NCBI GenBank assembly: GCA_036518955.1
Contig: DATDMG010000471.1
Span: 1 to 16,475 of the forward strand
Length of the DNA: 16,475 bases
Reading direction: 5' to 3'
Origin: DATDMG01 sp036518955
GTDB taxonomy: Bacteria > Actinomycetota > Actinomycetes > Actinomycetales > Kineosporiaceae
Shown: positions 1 to 5,243 of the stretch, one piece after another
Position numbering within the stretch: the stretch's first letter is position 1
Layout: each line of letters opens with the position of its first letter
The notes under the pieces: model-generated
Databases searched by the model: none
The model's input: the letters and a program-made list of their open reading frames with translations, nothing else
What the model was told of the DNA's origin: nothing
Made by a program: the position numbers and the translations under genes

Positions 1-615
1 GTCCCCGGCACCCCACCGACGAGGGTGGGCCCCCTACGCCTCGCGCACGTCCTGCTCGGCTACGTCCCCACCATGGTGGAACTCACCCCGGCACAGCGTC
101 GTGGGATGCCCGACGCGGTCAGCGCCTGGGCGAGCTGGGCCGCCGATATCCAGGAACTGGACGCCGCAGCCGCCGACCACCTCCGGTCCCAGCTACCCAC
201 CGTGCTGGCCCGGTTCGATGCCGCCTACGACGACCCGGACAACGTCCAGCACCGCTCCTATCTGCGCGACCTGCCGGCAACGGCCACGGACGCCACCGCC
301 CGGGCGGCCGTCCTGGCCCGCCGCTCGATCGCCGTGCCCACGCCCGATGCCCGCACCGGTGACAGCGCCCGACGCCTCATCGACGTCGCCGACCCGGCCG
401 AGCGCCGTGCCCTGATCCGGGACGAGTACGGTGACTGCGACCCGCCTGAAGGAATGTCCCCGGCCGCCGTCCTGAACGCCGTCATGCAGGCCAGCGACCA
501 GCTCTGGCATGACGACCCACCGCAGGTCTGGCAGACCGCCCGGCAACTGCTCGCCGAGGGCGTCAGCCAGCACGAGGTCCTCCACGAACTGGCCCGCGCT
601 GCGACCGGCCAGTAG
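1..615 (+). CDS. DUF1841/SEC-C-like protein, 3' part (5' end outside window)
   Basis: The frame is open from the first base, so the true start lies upstream; the GTG at 25 is only an internal candidate. The last 40 or so residues carry a pattern I associate with actinobacterial DUF1841/SEC-C-type proteins: an acidic helix (AVLNAVMQASDQLWHDDPP), then QVWQTARQLLAEGVSQHEVL ending in HELARA. The part before it (AVSAWASWAADIQELD and following) resembles the helical region that precedes this motif in Streptomyces homologues. No catalytic motif, signal peptide or membrane segment is visible. The role is unknown; such proteins are usually annotated as hypothetical or as plasmid pRiA4b ORF-3-like. The next gene starts 50 bp downstream on the same strand, so the two could be co-transcribed. 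Confidence 0.6.
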   Translation, partial: VPGTPPTRVGPLRLAHVLLGYVPTMVELTPAQRRGMPDAVSAWASWAADIQELDAAAADHLRSQLPTVLARFDAAYDDPDNVQHRSYLRDLPATATDATARAAVLARRSIAVPTPDARTGDSARRLIDVADPAERRALIRDEYGDCDPPEGMSPAAVLNAVMQASDQLWHDDPPQVWQTARQLLAEGVSQHEVLHELARAATGQ

Positions 616-665
616 CCAGTTGCCGCTGCCGGACACGACGCGAACAGGGGAAAGGCCCGGCACCC

Positions 666-1352
666 ATGGTCACGGCGAGCCCTGGCACGTTCCTGTCCCG
701 CCCGTGGTGGGCTGGGATTTCCGGACTCTTGACCGCGGTTACCGTGGTCCTGGGGTACCTGGCGCTGCCTTCCACCGCGCCCACTCCCGATCCCGGGCCG
801 TCCGTCTCCCCGGCCGGCCACGCGATGGCAGGACCGTCCAGCACCGTAGTCGGCGGAGAGGCGTCACCAGGCGTCTCCGGCCGAGGCGCCGCACAGGGGA
901 GTGTCCTGTCGGGCGGTGGCTCAGCCACGGTGGAGACGGCGGATACCGCGCGGGGAGTCTCCGGCGGCGCTGCCGCCCTGTCCTCGGGCCCTCGTCCTCT
1001 GCTGGACACCGAGATCTCCCTGTCACCGGGGCAAGGCGCAGATCTGGACAGCAGCAATGCCGCGGCGGTGAAGGCCGTCGGCCCGGACGGTCCGATCGAC
1101 ATCTACTTCGGCGCTGGACTGATTCGCGTCAACGGCGGCGACCTCTTCTACTCCAGCTCCCAGGCCCTGCCGACGGCCGAGGGCTGCCAGACCACTCTCG
1201 AGCACTCACCGCATACGGCGGAGGCGTCGGCGTCTCCGGCCTCGCAGTACTGCTTCGTAACGTCCAAGCGCAGGGTCGCCTGGATGCGCATCAACGATGA
1301 GCACAGCTCACCGACTGGGACTGTGGTCGTTCTGACCCTTCGCGTCTGGTGA
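666..1352 (+). CDS. Membrane-anchored hypothetical protein with extracytoplasmic linker
   Basis: This 228-residue protein is not recognised as a named family. Residues about 12-33 (WWAGISGLLTAVTVVLGYLAL) form one hydrophobic helix, with Arg12 just before it, consistent with a signal anchor. Residues about 35-115 are rich in Pro, Ser, Gly and Ala and look like an extracellular linker. The C-terminal 100 residues are more globular (DGPIDIYFGAGLIRVNGG onward), contain two cysteines (in EGCQ and QYCF) that could form a disulfide outside the membrane, and end in a strand-like VVVLTLRVW. The ATG at 666 is preceded by a purine run (AGGGGAAAGG, about 646-656) that is rather far away, so the start is moderately sure. 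A hairpin lies just after the stop. No function can be assigned. Confidence 0.6.
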   Translation: MVTASPGTFLSRPWWAGISGLLTAVTVVLGYLALPSTAPTPDPGPSVSPAGHAMAGPSSTVVGGEASPGVSGRGAAQGSVLSGGGSATVETADTARGVSGGAAALSSGPRPLLDTEISLSPGQGADLDSSNAAAVKAVGPDGPIDIYFGAGLIRVNGGDLFYSSSQALPTAEGCQTTLEHSPHTAEASASPASQYCFVTSKRRVAWMRINDEHSSPTGTVVVLTLRVW

Positions 1353-1362
1353 CGGCCCGGCA

Positions 1363-1379
1363 GGCGGCCTCCAGCCGCC
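1363..1379 (+). terminator. Possible hairpin terminator after the membrane-anchored protein gene
   Basis: GGCGGC and GCCGCC flank a 5-base loop, forming a perfect 6-bp stem that begins 11 bases after the stop codon at 1350-1352. There is no T-run after it; high-GC actinomycetes often use such hairpins, but many GC-rich hairpins are chance. Confidence 0.3.
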
Positions 1380-1461
1380 ACCCGTTGCGCCGCGGCGCGG
1401 TCGACGATGCCCTTCCGCGGGTCGAGGCAGGTGCGGAAGCGCACTGAGGTTAACTGAGGCG

Positions 1462-1830
1462 ATGGGCATCTCCCTTCCGATCGGGACGCGGGCGTTGGCG
1501 ACGAGCTTCGTCGTGAGCGGGGTCGTCCATCTAGTGCGCCCCCAGGTGTTCGAGCCGCTCGTCCCGCCCGCGCTGCCAGCGCCGCGCGCCCTGGTGTACG
1601 TCAGCGGCGTCGCCGAACTGGTCTGCGCAGCCGGCCTGGTGCAGCGCAGACGCTGGGCACCCCTCGCGTCGGCCGCGCTGCTGCTCGCGGTCTGGCCGGG
1701 CAACGGCCAGCACGCGGTGAATGTCCAGCGCTCCACACGCAGCTCCCTGCCGGCCAAGCTCGCGGTGTGGGCCCGGCTGCCGCTGCAGATCCCGATGATC
1801 CGCGCGGCGCTGCGCTCGCCGACGGCCTGA
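1462..1830 (+). CDS. DoxX-family integral membrane protein
   Basis: This 122-residue protein matches the small actinobacterial DoxX-like family closely. Helix 1 ends in VSGVVHLVRPQVFEPLVPP. A conserved LPAPRALVYVSGVAELVCAAGL block follows, then RRWAPLASAALLLAVWPGNG with a family-typical WP-x-N turn, and a final PLQIPMI helix. Four membrane helices are expected. DoxX-like proteins have been linked to redox balance or oxidoreductase complexes, but the role of these short forms is not settled. The start at 1462 follows a GAGG only two bases away, with another TGAGG about 11 bases upstream, so the ribosome site is imperfect; the N-terminus (MGISLPIGTRALATSF) still fits the family. It is probably transcribed alone: about 110 bp separate it from the previous gene and 500 bp of gene-poor DNA follow. 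Confidence 0.85.
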   Translation: MGISLPIGTRALATSFVVSGVVHLVRPQVFEPLVPPALPAPRALVYVSGVAELVCAAGLVQRRRWAPLASAALLLAVWPGNGQHAVNVQRSTRSSLPAKLAVWARLPLQIPMIRAALRSPTA

Positions 1831-2345
1831 CCGGATCCGACGCGACGGCGGTCAGGCCTGTGGGCGAATGCGCAGGTGCTCGGCTGACGGCGTCCAGACC
1901 CAGCCGCAGGCGGCAGGCCGCGGGTGACTTCGGACTCGTACCGGACCAGCCCCTGGCCGCCCTGGCTGCCATCGTCCGCGATCGGTTCCCCTGGTGTCCA
2001 GGAGATCATCGACGCGCGGCGGCGCTGGTCGTCGGCGCGTGAGCTGGACGAGGACGAGAACCGGACGGGCCCGTGTGGTGCTCCACTCGGTGCCGTGGCG
2101 ACCTGGAATCCACGCTGCGGACGCGATGTCCACCGCGCCTCTGGGCGGAGCCGTGCACGCATTCGAGCGGGTTCATTGTGCTCGACACCAGTCCTCCTGG
2201 CTCCCCGCAAGGCCAGGTCTGGGCTGGGTGCCAGTGCGCCGGGAGCGACGGACCGGGCATGGTAATGCTCGGCGCGAAACCGCGCTCCGTGGCGTTGCGT
2301 CCGATGGCGCTTGCCGCAGAAGCAGATCGAGAAAGGGTGGTAGCC
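1831..2345. other. Gene-poor stretch upstream of the peptide gene
   Basis: Several frames are open here on both strands because of GC content, but none gives a recognisable protein, a good ribosome site and consistent codon use together. I found no convincing -35/-10 pair for the peptide gene that follows; a TGGTAAT-like patch at about 2260-2266 has no -35 partner. The peptide's own frame is open upstream to an ATG at 2259, which would lengthen the leader, but no ribosome site precedes that ATG. Confidence 0.5.
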
Positions 2346-2468
2346 ATGGAGAACATCGACCCTCGCAAACTCACGGCCGAGGAGCTCGCGGCCCTGGTCG
2401 GCGGCGCTGGGGGATCCATTATTGTACCCCGTTCCACCGGCATAGTTGGTCTCAGCAGAATTGGCTGA
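2346..2468 (+). CDS. Putative RiPP precursor peptide with double-glycine leader
   Basis: The ATG at 2346 follows GAAAGGGTGG (2331-2340) at good spacing and opens a 40-residue peptide. The first 20-23 residues look like a RiPP or bacteriocin leader: acidic and helix-prone (LTAEELAALVGGAGG, residues 9-23), with a GG at 19-20 and another at 22-23 as possible cleavage sites. The rest (SIIVPRSTGIVGLSRIG, residues 24-40) is hydrophobic and basic, with three Ser, one Thr, two Arg and no Cys, so it cannot form disulfides or lanthionines. The core DNA (about 2415-2465) is more AT-rich than its surroundings. The next gene, 128 bp downstream on the same strand, is a glycosyltransferase, suggesting a glycosylated peptide. 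No protease, ABC exporter, lanthipeptide synthetase or radical SAM enzyme lies within the window. The call rests on leader shape and context, not on a known family. Confidence 0.6.
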   Translation: MENIDPRKLTAEELAALVGGAGGSIIVPRSTGIVGLSRIG

Positions 2469-2596
2469 ACGAGGGTAACCGTCAAGTCTCGGCGGCGATA
2501 CCCCGCGACGTGGGTCGTCGGTGTCTCCCCGCCGGGGTTTGGCGACGCCAGCCGTGGCCGAAGGCCTCATCGCCGATAGTGGAACTGGAGGTCACC

Positions 2597-4078
2597 ATGG
2601 ACGAGCTGAACTCGGCGCCGAGATCCGCACCTGCGCCCGGGCCGGTGCGCCCGCCGCGGAGGCTGACGATCGGGATGGCGACCTATGACGACTACGACGG
2701 TGTGTACTTCACCGCGTCCTCCTTGAGGATGTACCACCGTGAGGTGGCGGACCAGTTCGACATCCTTGTCGTGGACAACCACCCGCAGGGGGCCGGCGCC
2801 CACGCCTTGAAGCAGCTGGAGGCGGAGGTGCCGGGGTTGCGCTACTTTCCGGTGGACGACATCCAATCCCCGGCCGTCAAGGACCGCGTCTTCCGCGAGG
2901 CCACGTCGGACTGGGTGCTGTGCCTGGACTCCCACGTCCTGCTCGCCCCTGGCGCGATCGCGCGTCTGCTGCAGTTCATCGAGGATCATCCCCAATGCCC
3001 CGACCTGCTGCAAGGACCTCTGCTCACCCCTCACGGGTACTTGCCGCAGCAAGAACCCGAATGGTGCCGCGAGGCCTTCGGCCGCTGGTCATTCGAGGAT
3101 GCCGTACCCGGTCTGCCCGATCCGGACAGCGAGCCGTTCGAGATCGAGATGCAGGGGATGGGCTTGTTCGCCTGCCGCCGGGACGCCTGGCCCGGATTCA
3201 ACCCTCTCTTCAGGGGGCATGGCGGCGAGGAAGGGTACATTCATGCGAAGTTCAAGGCGCTTGGTCGGCGCACCATCTGCTTGCCCTTCCTCGCCTGGCA
3301 GCATCGCTTCACCCGACCGGGGGGCCCACCGTACCGACTGACCCGGGGCGACCGCATCCGCAACTTCCTCATCGGGTGGGAGGAGCTGGGCCGTCCCGTC
3401 GACGAGGTACTGGAATACTTCCGGAACGTCTACGGGCCGGTCGCCACAAATGCTGTGGAACGAATCTGGACGTGGGAGAAGGAAAGCCCCTTGTCCTTCT
3501 TCACCGTGATCGCGGGATTGAACCCGGGACGGGACGACCGGTCCTGGAGCCGGCTGCACGAGCAGGTCTCTCCGTTCAACGTCGAGCAACGGCTGCGCCG
3601 GATCAGGCCGACGGCGGGTTCCGCCGACGCGCAGCCCCCTTCCGCGGACGGTCCCTCCGCCGAGCACCTGAACGAGGTGGCGTCGGCGGTGTCTCACCGC
3701 GAGATCGTCGTCCGCGCCGTCAAAGAGAACTGGTCGAGCGTCCTCGTCCTGCACGATGACGCGACCTTTCTCCCCGGAGCGCTGGAAACCCTGCAGGGAT
3801 TGGTCCAGGATCTGCAGGTCACTCCGTGGCTGGCCGTCGACCTCTCTGCCGACCTCGCCGCCGGAGCAGACCCCCACCGCCACCCCTCCCTCCTCGCCGT
3901 CGCCTACCACCAGCGCTCCTACCGGGCAATTCTCCAGGCATTGTCGGCGGACGAGGCAGGAATAGCCCGGGTAGTCGCTGGCGCGGGTGGTCTGGCCGGG
4001 CTGTTGCGTCGGACACTGGGCGACGGGTATCAGCGGGTCGAGATCGTGGCCCAGCACCCCCGACCGTTGGCGGCGTGA
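2597..4078 (+). CDS. Two-domain glycosyltransferase (GT2-like GT-A domain plus C-terminal domain)
   Basis: The product has 493 residues. Residues 22-240 are a GT-A family 2-type fold: a first strand and nucleotide-sugar loop (LTIGMATYDDYDGVYF, 23-38), the next strand FDILVVDNHP (54-63), a DxD-equivalent DSH at 111-113 after WVLCL, and a GGEEGYIHAKF segment (209-219) that would supply the catalytic base and acceptor loop. Residues 337-356 are a Pro/Ser/Ala linker. Residues 357-493 form a second unit containing SVLVLHDDATFLPGALE (381-397), which resembles the LEDD strand-turn of GT25-like transferases. The start at 2597 is set by GGAGG at 2587-2591, five bases upstream; the frame is open further upstream across the peptide gene but lacks ribosome sites. 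Same strand and close spacing to the 40-residue peptide suggest that the peptide is its acceptor. A role in cell-surface glycan synthesis remains possible. Confidence 0.75.
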   Translation: MDELNSAPRSAPAPGPVRPPRRLTIGMATYDDYDGVYFTASSLRMYHREVADQFDILVVDNHPQGAGAHALKQLEAEVPGLRYFPVDDIQSPAVKDRVFREATSDWVLCLDSHVLLAPGAIARLLQFIEDHPQCPDLLQGPLLTPHGYLPQQEPEWCREAFGRWSFEDAVPGLPDPDSEPFEIEMQGMGLFACRRDAWPGFNPLFRGHGGEEGYIHAKFKALGRRTICLPFLAWQHRFTRPGGPPYRLTRGDRIRNFLIGWEELGRPVDEVLEYFRNVYGPVATNAVERIWTWEKESPLSFFTVIAGLNPGRDDRSWSRLHEQVSPFNVEQRLRRIRPTAGSADAQPPSADGPSAEHLNEVASAVSHREIVVRAVKENWSSVLVLHDDATFLPGALETLQGLVQDLQVTPWLAVDLSADLAAGADPHRHPSLLAVAYHQRSYRAILQALSADEAGIARVVAGAGGLAGLLRRTLGDGYQRVEIVAQHPRPLAA

Positions 4079-4151
4079 TCGTAGCTGCGGGGCTCGTCCG
4101 TGAGGTGGCTGAGCCGAAACCCGATCCAGCCCCTGTCGTTCCGGGCCCCCG

Positions 4152-4343
4152 GCCTACGTCCGGTGGCACCGGTTCGACCCGGTGACGTTCGAGGTCGGGC
4201 GGCCCCTGCCGGGAGCGGTGGAGGTGCCGCGCCTGCTCGGCGGCTTCCTCACGGTCCTCGGGTATCCGCTGATCATGGTCCTGCCGAGAACTCGTGGCGG
4301 CGATCGAGCGCGGCACCGTCCCCACCCGCTGCCGCGGCGGTGA
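4152..4343 (+). pseudogene. Unrecognised coding remnant
   Basis: This frame has strong third-position GC bias and translates as AYVRWHRFDPVTFEVGRPLP, then GAVEVPRLLGGFLTVLGYPL, then IMVLP, after which it degenerates into Arg-rich noise before a TGA at 4341. It has no start codon or ribosome site. A one-base shift near 4285 would continue it as ELVAAIERGTVPTR, which also looks coding. I cannot name the family; a decayed gene 3' end is the simplest reading. Confidence 0.35.
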
Positions 4344-4397
4344 CGCTGCCGGCTGGTCTGGACGGTGCAGGCTGCCTGGCCACCTGCCGGCCCCGGT

Positions 4398-4508
4398 CTC
4401 CGGGGGGTGGCTCGTGTGTGGCCTGGAGTTCGGCGACTCGGGCTGCGGCCTGTCGGCGTTCGGTGGTGACGTGTGCCAGGGCACGGAACCTCCGGTACCG
4501 GGACTTAA
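4398..4508 (-). pseudogene. Unrecognised minus-strand coding remnant (helical)
   Basis: Read on the minus strand from about 4508, the frame gives SRYRRFRALAHVTTERRQAA followed by ARVAELQATHEPPP. This has the amphipathic, Arg/Glu/Ala-rich character of a real helix or coiled coil. A stop lies just upstream, no start codon fits, and the sequence loses coding character after about 4400. It is probably a piece of a lost gene; the family was not recognised. Confidence 0.25.
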
Positions 4509-4610
4509 CGTGCAGTTAGTGCGACCTTAGTTCGCCAGTTCAGCCACGGGAGCCCCATATGTCCCCTATAGTCGTGATCGCCCATCGGGGGGGCGGCCGG
4601 GCCCGGTGCC

Positions 4611-4694
4611 ATGGAGAGGAGGGCATGGATGGCTGACTGTGGGAATTCTCGACGCGCTGATGCGGTCAGGGGTCGCCCAAGCCTCATTGGTTGA
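4611..4694 (+). CDS. Small ORF with strong Shine-Dalgarno, unknown
   Basis: The ATG at 4629 lies five bases after GGAGGG (4618-4623), the best ribosome site in this gene-poor stretch, and opens 21 codons (MADCGNSRRADAVRGRPSLI plus a final Gly) ending at a TGA at 4692. An in-frame ATG at 4611 would make it 27 residues but lies before the ribosome site. A TATAGT hexamer at 4567-4572 could be a -10 box, though I see no good -35. It could be a regulatory leader peptide, a tiny secreted peptide or a fortuitous match. Confidence 0.25.
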   Translation: MERRAWMADCGNSRRADAVRGRPSLIG

Positions 4695-4935
4695 GGTGCC
4701 TTGCGCTTGACCTGACAACGCTTTGCGCCTGGTCGTGCCCGTTCCTTCTTGGCCAGGTGCGAGGCACTTCACGCTGTGATGCGATCCGCTCGTCATGTCG
4801 GGGTGAGTTGGGCTCGGTTCTCGGATCGCTCGGGCCGCGGCGCGCGCGAGACTGTTGCAGTGCGGTCGAGCGGAATGCCGGTCCGCCTCAATAGCTTCTG
4901 CTGGTGCTTGTGATCGAGGACCACGTATGCCTTCG

Positions 4936-4997
4936 CACCTGCGGAAGTTTCGTTGACAGTTACCGCCGGGTGTGAAGGGATTGCCGTTCCGCAGGTG
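4936..4997. repeat. 11-bp perfect inverted repeat, possible operator
   Basis: CACCTGCGGAA (4936-4946) and TTCCGCAGGTG (4987-4997) are perfect reverse complements separated by 40 bases. A TTCG before the left arm can also pair with CGAA (5000-5003) after a two-base bulge. The spacer holds TTGACA (4953-4958), a consensus -35, with only a weak AGGGAT 17 bases on. A regulator site or a stem in an untranslated leader are both possible. Confidence 0.5.
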
Positions 4998-5155
4998 AAC
5001 GAACCATGCGGAGCAAGACACCCCATGATAATGGTAAGGGGTGCTGTCAAGGTCATCCTGTGGGGTCATCGGCTATTGCCTGAGCTGGCCGGTGGATGGC
5101 CTGTACAACACATCGGGGGGGTGGACGGAGGCCGGGGGCAGCGGCCGTTGTTCGG

Positions 5156-5214
5156 CCTCGGATCGTCGGTCTGCGGCCGAGGGTTGTGTTCTCGGGACAC
5201 GGGCGACGTAAGAT
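5156..5214 (+). promoter_or_regulatory. Candidate promoter and inverted repeat upstream of the LAL regulator
   Basis: TTGTGT (5184-5189) and TAAGAT (5209-5214) are separated by 19 bases and lie 30 bases before the regulator start, a reasonable vegetative-type promoter. CCTCGG (5156-5161) and CCGAGG (5177-5182) form an inverted repeat abutting the -35, a place where an activator or autoregulator could bind. Confidence 0.35.
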
Positions 5215-5243
5215 GATGTTGGCGGCGAACAGTGGGAGAAGCC

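Larger units (their letters stand above)
4079..5243. other. Gene-poor region with remnants, small ORF and inverted repeats
   Basis: About 1.2 kb between the glycosyltransferase and the LAL regulator has no full-length gene that I trust. It holds a coding-like plus-strand fragment (4152-4343), a coding-like minus-strand fragment (about 4398-4508), a 21-27 codon ORF with a strong ribosome site (4611-4694), an 11-bp inverted repeat (4936-4997) and a likely promoter region for the regulator (5156-5214). From about 4880 to 5055 the DNA is noticeably less GC-rich than its flanks, as regulatory DNA often is in these organisms. Confidence 0.6.

Noticed and set aside
2259..2345. Longer start for the peptide at the ATG at 2259
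   Set aside because: No ribosome site precedes it, and the added residues are not leader-like; the ATG at 2346 has a good one.
1308..2570. 420-residue minus-strand open frame
   Set aside because: It runs antisense through the DoxX and peptide genes, is Arg/Ser/Pro/Ala-rich without domain character, and mirrors the codon bias of the real genes.
1994..2596. Upstream in-frame extension of the glycosyltransferase (694 residues)
   Set aside because: It overlaps the peptide gene, has no ribosome site or protein-like composition before 2597, while GGAGG sits correctly before the ATG at 2597.
4167..4184. tRNA T-arm-like hairpin CACCGG-TTCGAC-CCGGTG, as at a tRNA integration site
   Set aside because: The loop has six bases in the perfect pairing, there is no CCA end, acceptor or anticodon arm, and the sequence fits a coding remnant.
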